A stretch of DNA of 64,000 nucleotides, taken from Manis javanica. Its lineage: Eukaryota; Chordata; Mammalia; Pholidota; Manidae. Positions 38,028 to 47,573 of the stretch are shown in pieces. The number at the start of each line of letters is the position of its first letter. The stretch's first letter is position 1. The position numbers and the translations under genes were made by a program. The stretch spans positions 87,716,501 through 87,780,500 of the forward strand of contig NC_133158.1 of the NCBI RefSeq assembly GCF_040802235.1, in the 5' to 3' direction. The notes beneath the pieces are model-generated. The model did no database searches. It was not told the DNA's origin and saw only the letters and a list, made by a program, of their open reading frames with translations.

Positions 38028-38152
38028 CTAAATGCAGTGAAATACTGCAAAAGATCTTGAAAATACTTTTTTGTTTGTTATGCTGAAACACTTTTTTTAA
38101 AAAGCAGTAAATTTAAAACGTGAAAGGTCTCTAAGACAAATTCTTAGCTTGA
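38028..38152 (+). repeat. Paralogue of the copy B insertion site
   Basis: This 125-bp stretch is contiguous here. Its left half (GCAGTGAAATACTGCAAAAG and on) matches 28186-28236, left of L1 copy B. Its right half (TTTTTTTAAAAAGCAGTAAA and on) matches 36835-36895, right of it. It is therefore an unfilled duplicate of the target site and supports the boundaries drawn for copy B. Confidence 0.8.
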
Positions 38153-38702
38153 TTTTACTATACGAGCAGTCTCTTCCTACCATCTCCAAAGAGAATCTCC
38201 CTGACTTGCTTTTGTTAGTCCCATTTGCTGTGTTTGTATATTGGAAGGGTCTGTTCACTTAATCTGAGCCATACATAATGGTGTGTAAACACTCACATAC
38301 AAAATACTAATTTTATACATAAGTATATTAGTATGCACACAGTAGATATTGGTAAGAGAAAATGTGTAGGTAAGAGTACTCGAGAAAATTTTGATTAAGG
38401 TTTTAAGTCATGGAAGGAAAAATATTAAGAAATTAAAAATATTAAGTTATCTATAAATGGAATAGCTTCCTAGCATAGACTAACTCCCCTCACTCTATCA
38501 TCAATCCTCAAAGGGATTCATTTTAATGTTTTCAATTTTGGTCAACAGCACCAGAAAATATTAGATTAAAGCAACTGGAGTTATATTTGCTTCTTTCTGT
38601 ACCTTCATCCTTTATCCCTATCAGCCTCTACACAAGGACAATTTTTCACTTGGAATGGTTGTTTGACCCATTATTTCCCTACTATTGTGAGATAAAAAAA
38701 AT

Positions 38703-38816
38703 CATTTGTTTTTGATCGATGTACAAGACATGTTAATAAATGGTGATTTTTTTAAAGACTGGATAAAATAAGGAGTTAAATAGCTTTGAGTTACTTTCCA
38801 AAAGTATATAAAGTTA
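38703..38816 (-). repeat. Inverted repeat, right arm
   Basis: This is the reverse complement of 37255-37369, separated from it by about 1.33 kb. No transposase-like frame lies between the arms. Confidence 0.75.
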
Positions 38817-38969
38817 CCACCTTAACTATCACTGCCCTCTTCTTTTTGAAGAATATACACTCTGTCTCCTACGTTAAAACATATTCTGAGAGTAGATGTC
38901 ACCGAACTTACTACCAACTAATTCTAAGCACATTAATTCTAAGATAAAATTGTAGGAAATATTGTTACT

Positions 38970-39630
38970 TTTTAAAAAATAACAACCTTATTATGGTGCA
39001 ATTCACATACCATACTGAATTCTATGTACAATTCAATGGTTTTTAACATTACTAGAGCTGTGAAACCTCATCTCTACAATCAATATTAGAATATTTTTGT
39101 CATTCCAAAAAGAAACCCCATATCCACTGGGAGTCAACTGATTCCTCCAAACTTGCTCAGTCTTAGGCAACCACCTTATGCCTCTATAAATTTGCCTATT
39201 CTGAACGTTTCATATAATGGAATCATATAATATGTTCTTTTGTGTCTTCTTCTCACGTAGTGTATATTTTTATGGCTTTTCCATATTGTAACATGTATCA
39301 CTACCTCATTTTTTATTACCAAAGAAGAGTCCATTGCATAGATACAGCACATTAATTTTCCATTCTTCAGTTGATGGATATTTGGGTTTTTCACTTTTTG
39401 GCAATTATGAATAATAATGAAATTTTGTGTTTGAGCTTTTATGTGGACATATATTTTCATTTTTCTGGGACATATATTCTAGGAGTGGAATCACTGGATC
39501 ATGTGATAACTTCTTTAAGCTTTTGTGGAACTGCTATACTGTTTTCCAAAGCTCTGTATTATTTTTCTTTATGGGTAGAAAAGTGTTTTTGTTTATTTTT
39601 ACATTCTTTGGTAGCACTTCCATGTTTATT
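38970..39630 (-). mobile_element. Ancient L1 relic (3' part)
   Basis: The minus strand reads as the 3' end of an old L1. It begins with a 3' UTR (TTATGGTGCAATTCACATACC on the plus strand), followed by the end of ORF2 with words such as GGAGTGGAATCACTGGATCA. The divergence is high and no frame is intact. Confidence 0.6.
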
Positions 39631-39639
39631 AAACACTGT

Positions 39640-40365
39640 TGTATATATATTTTTATTGAAGTATTGTTAATATACAATCTTATGTTGGATTCAAATATAC
39701 AGCACAGTGATTCCACATTCACCCAAATCCTCACTCCCTCTAGTGCAGTTACTATCTATCAATGTAGAAAGATGTTACAGGATCATTGACTGTGTTCTCT
39801 AAGCTATACTACCATCCCCATGACAAACTTATAATGTGATTGTGAATTATTGTGCCTCTTTATACCCTTCACCCTCCCCCAACCTGCACCTCAACCCCTT
39901 CCCCTTGGTAACCACTAGTTACTTCTCAGTGTCTATGAGTCTACTGCTATTTTGTTCTGTTTTGCTTTGTTTTTATATTCCACAAATAGGTGAAATTATT
40001 TGGTATGTGTCTTTCTCTGCCTGGCTTATTTCACTGAGCATAATACCCTCTAGATCAATCCATGTTGCTTTTCTTTTTATGGCTGAATAATATTCCATCG
40101 TGCATATGTACCACATCTTTATGCATTGACCTGCTGAGGGACACTTAGGTTGCTTCCATATCTTGGCTATAGCTCTGTACCGTTACGCATCTCCAATAGC
40201 ATTGTGTGAGGGTTCCAAATTCTCCACACCCTCCTCAATGTTTGTTATTATTATCTGTCTTTTTTATTGTACCCATCTTATAATAAAACTCCTCTTTTAT
40301 TTTACTCATCATGGGTGTGAAGCAGTTTTGATTTGCATTTCTGTGATGGCTATCTAATGTTTTTA
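39640..40365 (-). mobile_element. 5'-truncated L1 relic
   Basis: This is an L1 3' UTR and ORF2 tail in minus orientation, closely similar in layout to the 3' end of copy A (14701-15250). Examples are ATATACAATCTTATGTTGG and CTGGCTTATTTCACTGAGCA. It stops at about 40365 within ORF2, so it is 5'-truncated. It lacks the retroviral tail. Confidence 0.7.
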
Positions 40366-41830
40366 AAGTTATATTACATACCTGGAAAAACTTACCAAGT
40401 GTCTTTTAAATGGGTGTTGAATTTATCTCAAACATCATTTAATATACTAAGCTTGAAGAATAATGGATGATACAAAAATGTAGATAAAAAAGTATCTATA
40501 CATACAGGACACATTAGATGGCTTGTTACTACTTATTTCTCTGTAAGCCCTGTGCCTGCCAGTGTCTCCCAGTTGTAGTAGAATCGGATGTAACTGGAGG
40601 GGGCACTAAGTGTCATGTCATTTTATTCTAGTAAGGGGGTCCTTGTAATAACAGTGCAAGTGGTATTTCTAAATATTTATAATAGACCTTATCGTTCCTC
40701 CTGGATCATTTCAATGAAGTATTATAGATTTGTACAAAAGATCAACTTGAAATTACCAAAGTCAGAAACTTCTGTCATATCACTATATCCTATTCTCTCA
40801 GATGTTACTAAAACATCTTAAATAAATATATGTAACAGATGGTTGGCCCTCAAAGAAATATATAGCTGTTTTTGGGGAAGAATGCTTTTGATGTATTAAT
40901 AACAATGGCAATTGATATAAGAAACAGGTGTTATCAAGGAAAAAAACACATGTATTTCATCACTTAAAGGAAATTCAAAAAGATTAATTTGGTTTTAGCT
41001 TTGTTTTGTTTTGCTTTTTTTGTTAGCACACTATTTTCTTTAAATGAGTCATTTTGCTTTTTATTTACCAAGTATGACATGATTCTTGAATAAGTAATAT
41101 ATACAAGGATATTATAAAAAGTCCAACATTCTGGTTTACAAATTTATAACTTTTTGCATTTTTATAAGCACAGATTTTTGGAAGTTAGTTATTCATTGAA
41201 TAAGTAGATTTTTAAGTGTGCAATTCTATCAGAATTGCATTTCCATATGGCCACAACAATAATTCATAACTATGTAAATTTCAGAATTGTCCTACAATGC
41301 TAGAGGTTCTAAGTACAAGTAAGAATGATGGACTATAATTAAGCGTATTTGTCTATGCCATCTGGAAGCCTTTTACAGTCGATTAATTAAGTAGTAGGAT
41401 TATTACAATGTTCTCAGCTAATGGATTCTGTCAGATTCGGGCTCTAGATTTGTTTATGGTTGAAGGGCTGTTTGTGTGTTTAAATTAAGTGCTTTTTTTT
41501 CCAGTGATGTATGTAACTATATTAAATACTACTTATCTATTCTTTATATCTAATTTTTTAAATAGCAGATGTTTTTGTGATTTTGGATCAGAAATAATGA
41601 AAAAGTACTTATTGTGCACATAATTGTGCATGGTCCGCAGAACAGTACTCACCTTTTCTTTAGGGCTACTATGGGCCAAATAGTTTATCTTAACACCATG
41701 GTAAGTTTTGGGGACAAGAAAAAACATACCCCCTTAATTCAATATGTACACCTTTGTAGAATAAAAGATTTGTCTGCTTTCTGTCCACCATTCCTGGGAG
41801 GGAACTTCTAAAACACTTGGAATTTCCTGA
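40366..41830. other. Unique DNA, no gene recognised
   Basis: I see only AT-rich sequence with short, unsupported open frames. Confidence 0.5.
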
Positions 41831-41834
41831 GAAA

Positions 41835-42500
41835 TAGACGTGTTTTTGTTATTGATGGTAGGACACTAGGAGCACAACTGAACTTATATTAAGATGATTC
41901 AGGATGGAGACCTGCTGTGTCAGAAAGACTAATCACATGGCTAGAGGTTTGGGGCTTTGAGCCATGTATATCAGTCTAACTTCCTGACATCTGGAGAAGA
42001 GAAGAACAGGAGACTGAACTAAATTACATGGTCATTGACCCAATCAGTCATGCCTACATAATGAAACCTAAGTAAAAACCCTCAACTGAAGATCAGGTGT
42101 TTTTCTTATTAATGAAAACATTGATGTTTCAGGAAGGGGACATATCTGAATTCCACAGGGAAGGGACATGAAAGCTCTGTGCTCAGGACCCTTCCAGACC
42201 TCACCATATGTGTCTATTTGACTGTTTCAAATTTGTCTTTTACAATAAAATTATAATCACAAATATATACATATTTAAATCTGTGTGCCATTCTAGTGAA
42301 TTATTAAACCTAAAGGGACCATGGGATTTATCAAATTTGTAGCCAATTATTCAGAAATGCAGGTGAACAGGAGATCCCCAACCTTGCTGCTGACATTGAA
42401 AGTAAGGGCAGTCTTGTTGGGGACTGTGCCCTTAACTTACGGAGTCTGTGCTGACTTTGGGTAATGTCAGAGTCACATCGCAGTAATATTGAAGCCTTTC
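41835..42500 (+). mobile_element. Ancient LTR-like interspersed repeat
   Basis: The region resembles a mammalian LTR-like repeat I have met before but cannot name with certainty. It has CCTTCCAGACCTCACCATATG, then a polyadenylation-like TACAATAAAATTATAATC, then GGGCAGTCTTGTTGGGGACT and GCCCTTAACTTACGGAGTCT. The order suggests one element of about 650 bp on the plus strand. No coding frame is present. Confidence 0.45.
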
Positions 42501-42783
42501 CATTTCTTTCTACTTGGAGTTAGCCATTTCATTCTGGAAGTGTTGTCTATGAGCCTCTAGCTCACCATAGTTTTAACTTTGCTAAATGGTGTTGCTTGTT
42601 AGCCGAATGACCTGGTTCTATGGATTCTGATCATCTGTATTATTCTCTTCATTATTTAACCAACCACAGAGAGTGCTTTGTAGAAATTACAAGACTCTGT
42701 CCAGGTCAAATGGCTCCGTGAACAGGATGAAACTAGGTGCTGAGCTAGGCATTCTCATAATGACTCTTATCACTGATAAGAAT

Positions 42784-42853
42784 TGTGACCTTGAAAATAA
42801 TTGGTTAATCACTCTGGACCTGTTTCTTCATCCGAAAATAAGGTGGTCAACTA
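42784..42853 (+). mobile_element. Probable MIR fragment
   Basis: The words TGTGACCTTG, then TTAATCACTCTGGACCTG, then TTTCTTCATC and AAAATAAGGTGG match the central and 3' part of the MIR SINE in order, with heavy divergence. Confidence 0.5.
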
Positions 42854-43528
42854 AGTAACCATTAGAGTCCCTTGGGGGCTATTAGGTAGTAAGATTAGAA
42901 TTTCAGTGCTTCAGTTTTCTTTTTAGCAAATGGGAGTCATTCTGACTGGTTCTGATTCAACTACAATGAGAAACAGTTGAACATTTCCATGTGTAAGAAA
43001 GAAAAGGACTTTATTTTTTCTAAATATGTTATGATTCCGTTAAAATTTCCATGGGAAAATTAAAAAGCAAAAAGATAAGGGCCTAGTTTAATAGAAAGAA
43101 GTATCCATCAGAGAAGTAAGATGTAGAGGTTTATATGATGAAAAACACAGTTGGAAATGTCACTGTATTTGATTTGTACATGAATATGATGTTAAAATTA
43201 ATACACAATGGTAATTTTGGTTAAAATATGTTTGCCATAAGTGACATGACAAGGTATCTGCTTACTGCCTCAATGTGTTCAATTTTTCCTTCTTCCTTCT
43301 TTCCTCTTTCCTGTTTCTTCTTTCTTCTTCTCCTGTTGGTTTGTTTGTTTACTATCTGCCACCTTAATCTGGCTTTTGAGGGAGATAACCATATTAGTGC
43401 AGAAACCGAAGTGTGAGTCAGAAGGCTCAGTCATACATTAACCCACGCGTGTCATTGAGCAATATGACAAAGGAGCTATGTGACTATAAGGCAACAGAAG
43501 TTCACATTATAACAAAATTATAAAAAAA

Positions 43529-43730
43529 GCATGGAATCTGGAGGCAAGCAGGGCCAGATTTGAGTCCTGACTTCATCATATGCCAGCTATGTGCCCTTGG
43601 ACAGCTTGCATTGACTTTAATGAACCTCAGTTTTCTCTTCTGTAAAATATCCATTTAACAGGGCTGTGTTTAGTGTTTAGCACAGTGGCTAGTACATAAG
43701 AAATGATCAATAAAATTATAACTGTTCTTG
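43529..43730 (+). mobile_element. MIR SINE
   Basis: The full order of MIR landmarks is visible: GGAATCTGGAGGCAAGCAGG, TTTGAGTCCTGACTTCATCA, AGCTATGTGCCCTTGGACAG, CCTCAGTTTTCTCTTCTGTA, then TTTAGCACAGTGGCTAGTAC and ATCAATAAA. MIR is an ancient tRNA-derived SINE found across mammals. This copy is nearly full length. Confidence 0.9.
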
Positions 43731-44800
43731 AAGGGGTGATGAGATCCCATTTTCCTTTGTTGGCTTCAGATTCTGCATCTTTCAAATGAGGAGGTAGAAC
43801 TAGATACTTGCTAAAAACACTCCCATCTTTAAATTTTGATTCTTAATTAATTTTTTTTCTTTTTTATTGACATTCTGTCACCATATCATCCCATCAGTGT
43901 ACTTCAAAAGGTTGCATTGTGCAATATGTACTTCCATTATTTCATGAAGGCTAATATGTTCATTCAAACTATTTATACTGTTGCTGGTATGTACAATAAC
44001 TCTCACAGAGTGTAGAATAGGTGCTTTGAGTTTAATCTTCTTATCCCTACTCTCTTCCACCATGGGTGTTTTAAGTCAGCACATTCTATGACTTTTCCTC
44101 TTTGAGAGTTGTTATCACATCTTGTGGCACTAGTTAAAGCCACAGGTACATTATATGATGGTGGAACAATGTTAATTTTGAGTGAAATATTCCAACCATT
44201 TCAGTGTGCACAAACTTCATTCAAGAATCCCTGTAGGAAGAGAAAAGTGCTTTATAGATCTCTTTGACACATCAATTAAATAGGCATTCCAAATTAAGGA
44301 TCCACATTCAGCTGGCATGTAGCATTGCATTAAGTAAGTTTTCTATGTGAAAATTCATTACACCCCATAGACTAACAGGGACATAGTTACGAGTTTTACA
44401 AATGACAAATATGAAATTTATTTAAATCGGATTTGTCTTTTCTTGTGTTTTCAAAATTAGCAATTTTATCCTTTTGGATTCACCTTCAACAGCTTTTAGG
44501 GTCTATGTATTTTACAAATAGAACTTTAGCCTGTTTTGCAAATGTTGAACTTTGGATATTTTCACTCATAATGCACAGACAGTCACAAAATTGAAGGGCT
44601 GAAGAATAAGAGGGATTTTCTAATTAGCAGTTAATTTTATTACATACTGAGAAACTTGAGCTCTCACTAGAGTTGTTTTTTCAGGGAGAACTAGTATTTT
44701 TCCTTCCTTTAAATTCTGTGCTTCATAGCATGATCATTATGCAAGCAAAAATAAATATCGTTGTCTTTAAAATGGTTAAGGAGGGGAACAGTGTGGGGTA
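43731..44800. other. Unique DNA upstream of L1 copy C
   Basis: No gene or clear repeat is seen. A T-rich stretch occurs near 43850-43867. Confidence 0.5.
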
Positions 44801-44816
44801 AAAATTGTTTATTTCA
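44801..44816 (+). repeat. Target-site duplication, copy C, 5' side
   Basis: AAAATTGTTTATTTCA directly precedes the L1 5' end and is repeated exactly at 53783-53798 after the poly(A) tail. It begins with an AAAA-rich edge, as expected for L1 endonuclease cutting. Confidence 0.93.
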
Positions 44817-44827
44817 GAGGCGGAGCC

Positions 44828-44838
44828 AAGATGGCGGC
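44828..44838 (+). promoter_or_regulatory. YY1-type site
   Basis: AAGATGGCGGC lies 12 bases into the element, the usual position of the YY1 site that directs transcription to start at the first base of mammalian L1s. It is intact in copies B and C but mutated (AGATGGCAGC) in copy D. Confidence 0.7.
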
Positions 44839-45089
44839 GTGAGTAGAGCAGTGGAAATCTCCTCCCAAAAACACATAGAGCTATGAAAATATAACAAAGA
44901 AAAATCTTCCTAAAATAGAGACCACAGGACACAGGACAACATCCAGACTACATCCACACCTGCAAGAACCCAGCGCCTTGTGAAGGGGGTAAGATACAAG
45001 CCCCAGCCCGGCGGGACCCGAGCGCCCCTCCCCCCGGCTCCCGGCGGGTGGAGAGAAACCGGAGCGGTTTTTTTTTTTTTTTTTGGCGA

Positions 45090-45955
45090 GCGCTTTTTGG
45101 AAGCCTTAGAGGGACGGGCCCCCGTTGCTGGGGAGGCAGGGTGGCGGGACCGGTGAGGAGGTGCCTGGGAACGGCGCCGGAGGACAAAGAATATCCTGCG
45201 TTTCTCCCTGCGAGACCTGGGGGCGGGTGCCTGAGACCGGTGCCTGAGGACGGAGGAGGTCGCGCGTTTTTCCCCTTTTTTTTTTTTCTCTTTTTGGCGA
45301 GCGCTTTTTGGAAGCCTTGAAGGGACGGGGACCCCAGTGCTAGGGAGGCACGGTGGCGGGACTGGTGAGCGGGTGGCTGGGACCGGCGCCTGAGGACAAA
45401 GAATATCCCCCGTTTTTCCCTGCGGGACCGGTGGGCGGGTGCCTGAGACCGGCACTTGAGAACAGAGGAAATCGCGCGTTTTTCCCCTTTTTTTTTTCTC
45501 TTTTCTGTGAGTGCTTTTTGGAAGCCTAAAAGGGACAGGGACCCCGGTGCTAGGGAGGCAGGGTGGCGGGACTGGTGAGCGGGTGCCTGGGACCGGCACC
45601 TGAGGACAAAGAATATCCCGCATTTTTCCCTGTGGGACCGGTGGGTGGGTGCCTGAGACCAGCACCTGAGGACGGAAGAAATCGCGCGTTTTTCCCCTTT
45701 TTTTTCTCTCTTTTTGCCGAGTGCTTTTTGGAAGCCTTGAAGGGACAGGGACCCCGGTGCTAGGGAGGCAGGGCGGCGGGACTGGTGAGCGGGTGCGTGG
45801 GACCAGTGCCTGAGGACAAAGAATATTGAGCGTTCCTTCCCTGCGGGACCGGTGGGTGGGTGCTTTTTGGAAGCCTTGAAAGGACAGGGACCCTGGTGCT
45901 AGGGAGACAGGGCAGCAGGACCAGTGAGCGGGTGCCTGGGACCGGCACCTGAGGA

Positions 45956-45988
<33 letters not shown>

Positions 45989-46076
45989 GCTTGTTTTTCC
46001 CCTTTTTTTCCTTTTTTTTTTCTCTTTCTTTCTGTTCCCTCTCTCATTGTTGCTGCTGTTGTTTTGGTTTGGAGAG
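45090..46076 (+). repeat. Tandem 5'-UTR monomers of copy C
   Basis: The anchor GCTTTTTGGAAGCC recurs at about 45092, 45302, 45512, 45722 and 45862, and in degraded form near 46078. Spacings are 210, 210, 210, 140 and about 216 bp. Each full unit has a GGAAGCC start, a GGGAGGCAGGGTGGCGGGAC middle, a GAGGACAAAGAATATCC part and a T-rich end. The 140-bp unit has lost the second half. A 27-base A run interrupts the last unit at about 45957-45986. Three spacings are exact multiples of three. Confidence 0.9.
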
Positions 46077-46454
46077 TGCTTTTTGGAAATCTTAAAGGGG
46101 CAGGACAGGTCACTTAGACCAGAAGCAGGGAATCTGGGGATCTCTGGGCACTCTAACCCCCTGGGCAGCAGGGAGCACAGAGGCCCCTTACGGAGATAAA
46201 TAGCCTCCTGGCCGCTCCCCCTCCAACGGGGCTCCACCATTTTGGAGGAACAGCCCCAGCCAGGCCAAGCCCACAGCAACAGCGGAGATAAACCCCAAAG
46301 CAACTGGGCAGGAAGCAGAAGCCCTGTCTGCGCACAGCTGCCCAGCACAAGCAACTAGAGGTCGCTATTCTCCCAGGAAAAGGCTACAAACCAACAAGAA
46401 GGGAAGCTCTTCCAGCGGTCACTTGTACCAGCTCTGCAAACTATCTCTATCACC

Positions 46455-47378
46455 ATGAAAAGGCAAAACTACAGGCAGACAAAGATCACAGAGACAACAC
46501 CTGAGAAGGAGACAGACCTAACTAGTCTTCCTGAAAAAGAATTCAAAATAAAAATCATGAACATGCTGACAGAGATGCAGAGAAAAATGCAAGAGCAATG
46601 GGATGAGATGCAGAGAAAAATGCAAGAGCAGTGGGATGAGATGCAGAGAAAAATGCAAGAGCAGTGGGATGAAGTCCGGAAGGAGATCACAGATGTCAGG
46701 AAAGAGATCACAGAAGTGAAACAATCCCTGGAAGGATTTATAAGCAGAATGGATAAGATGCAAGAGGCCATTGAAGGAATAGAAGCCAGAGAACAGGAAC
46801 GTATAGAAGCTGACATAGAGAGAGATAAAAGGATCTCCAGGAATGAAACAACACTAAGAGAAATATGTGACCAATACAAAAGGAAAAACATTCGTATTAT
46901 AGGGATACCAGAAGAGGAAGAAAGAGGAAAAGGGATAGAAAGTGTCTTTGAAGAAATAATTGCTGAAAACTTCCCCAAACTGGGGGAGGAAATAATCGAA
47001 CAGACCATGGAATTATACAGAACCCCCAACAGAAAGGATCCAAGGAGGACAACACCAAGACACATAATAATTAAAATGGCAAGGATCAAGGACAAGGAAA
47101 GAGTTTTAAAGGCAGCTAGAGAGAAAAAGGTCACCTATAAAGGAAAACCAATCAGGCTAACATCAGACTTCTCAACAGAAACCCTACAGGCCAGAAGAGA
47201 ATGGCATGATATACTTAATGCAATGAAACAGAAGGGCCTTGAACCAAGGATACTGTATCCAGCACGACTATCATTTAAATATGATGGTGGGATCAAACAA
47301 TTCCCAGACAAGCAAAAGCTGAGGGAATTTGCTTCCCACAAACCACCTCTACAGGGCATCCTACAGGGACTGCTCTAG
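46455..47378 (+). CDS. L1 ORF1 protein, intact in copy C
   Basis: This 307-residue protein is the L1 nucleic-acid chaperone that trimerises and binds L1 RNA. Residues about 1-35 form the N-terminus. About 36-118 is a coiled coil with three 11-residue repeats, MQRKMQEQWDE, at about 40-72. About 130-195 is the RNA-recognition domain, with IRIIGIPEEEE. About 200-295 is the C-terminal domain, with RRTTPRH, AREKKVTYKG and LYPARLSFKYDGG. The start ATG follows CACC, a fair Kozak context, and is conserved in copies B and D. Length is close to the usual 300-340 residues. ORF2 begins 195 bases downstream. Confidence 0.95.
   Translation: MKRQNYRQTKITETTPEKETDLTSLPEKEFKIKIMNMLTEMQRKMQEQWDEMQRKMQEQWDEMQRKMQEQWDEVRKEITDVRKEITEVKQSLEGFISRMDKMQEAIEGIEAREQERIEADIERDKRISRNETTLREICDQYKRKNIRIIGIPEEEERGKGIESVFEEIIAENFPKLGEEIIEQTMELYRTPNRKDPRRTTPRHIIIKMARIKDKERVLKAAREKKVTYKGKPIRLTSDFSTETLQARREWHDILNAMKQKGLEPRILYPARLSFKYDGGIKQFPDKQKLREFASHKPPLQGILQGLL
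46572..46670 (+). repeat. Three 33-bp repeats in ORF1 of copy C
   Basis: Units at 46572-46604, 46605-46637 and 46638-46670 are identical apart from one base and encode MQRKMQEQWDE three times. The repeat keeps frame and extends the coiled coil by 11 residues per unit. Confidence 0.95.
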
Positions 47379-47573
47379 ATGGGAGCACCCCTAAAAAGAG
47401 CACAGAACAAAACACACAACATATGAAGAATGGAGGAGGAGGAATAAGAAGGGAGAGAAGAAAAGACTCTCCAGACAGTGTATATAACAGCTCAATAAGC
47501 GAGCTAAGTTAGGCAGTAAGATACTAAAGAAGCTAACCTTGAACCTTTGGTAACCACGAATCTAAAGCCTGCA
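47379..47573 (+). other. Inter-ORF region of copy C
   Basis: There are 195 bases between the ORF1 stop and the ORF2 ATG, longer than the roughly 60 bases of human L1. The region is purine-rich (GGAGGAGGAATAAGAAGGG near 47430). The ORF2 frame is open for nine codons before the ATG, starting at a TTG at 47547, but contains no earlier ATG. ORF2 must be reached by an unusual route such as reinitiation or internal entry. Confidence 0.7.

Larger units (their letters stand above)
36835..38969. other. Duplicated AT-rich DNA, no gene
   Basis: No gene is visible. The stretch contains a diverged direct repeat of the L1 copy B insertion flanks and a pair of inverted repeats, both listed separately. Patchy similarity also exists between about 36960-37020 and 38264-38335, suggesting that the direct duplication was once longer. 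Confidence 0.5.
44817..46454 (+). promoter_or_regulatory. 5' UTR and internal promoter of copy C
   Basis: The element starts GAGGCGGAGCCAAGATGGCG, with a YY1-type core at 44828-44838. After a unique leader of about 270 bp come GC-rich tandem monomers (45090-46076) and then a unique region up to the ORF1 start. The leader is unusually long, at 1.64 kb. CpG content is high, so the region is probably a methylation target. Promoter function is inferred from known L1 biology. Confidence 0.75.

Noticed and set aside
38028..38152. A target-site duplication of copy B
   Set aside because: It is 1.2 kb away and contains both flanks joined, so it is a paralogous site, not a duplication made by the insertion.
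45090..46076. Regularly spaced repeats that look array-like, as in CRISPR
   Set aside because: Whole 210-bp units repeat without unique spacers, and they lie inside a mammalian L1 5' UTR.
46469..47134. Long serine- and leucine-rich frames antisense to ORF1 and ORF2
   Set aside because: These are shadows of the purine-rich L1 coding strand; they recur at the matching place in copy B (34705-35337) only because the sense frame is conserved.
47547..47573. ORF2 starting nine codons upstream
   Set aside because: The upstream codon is TTG; the ATG at 47574 aligns with the known ORF2 start and gives the expected length.
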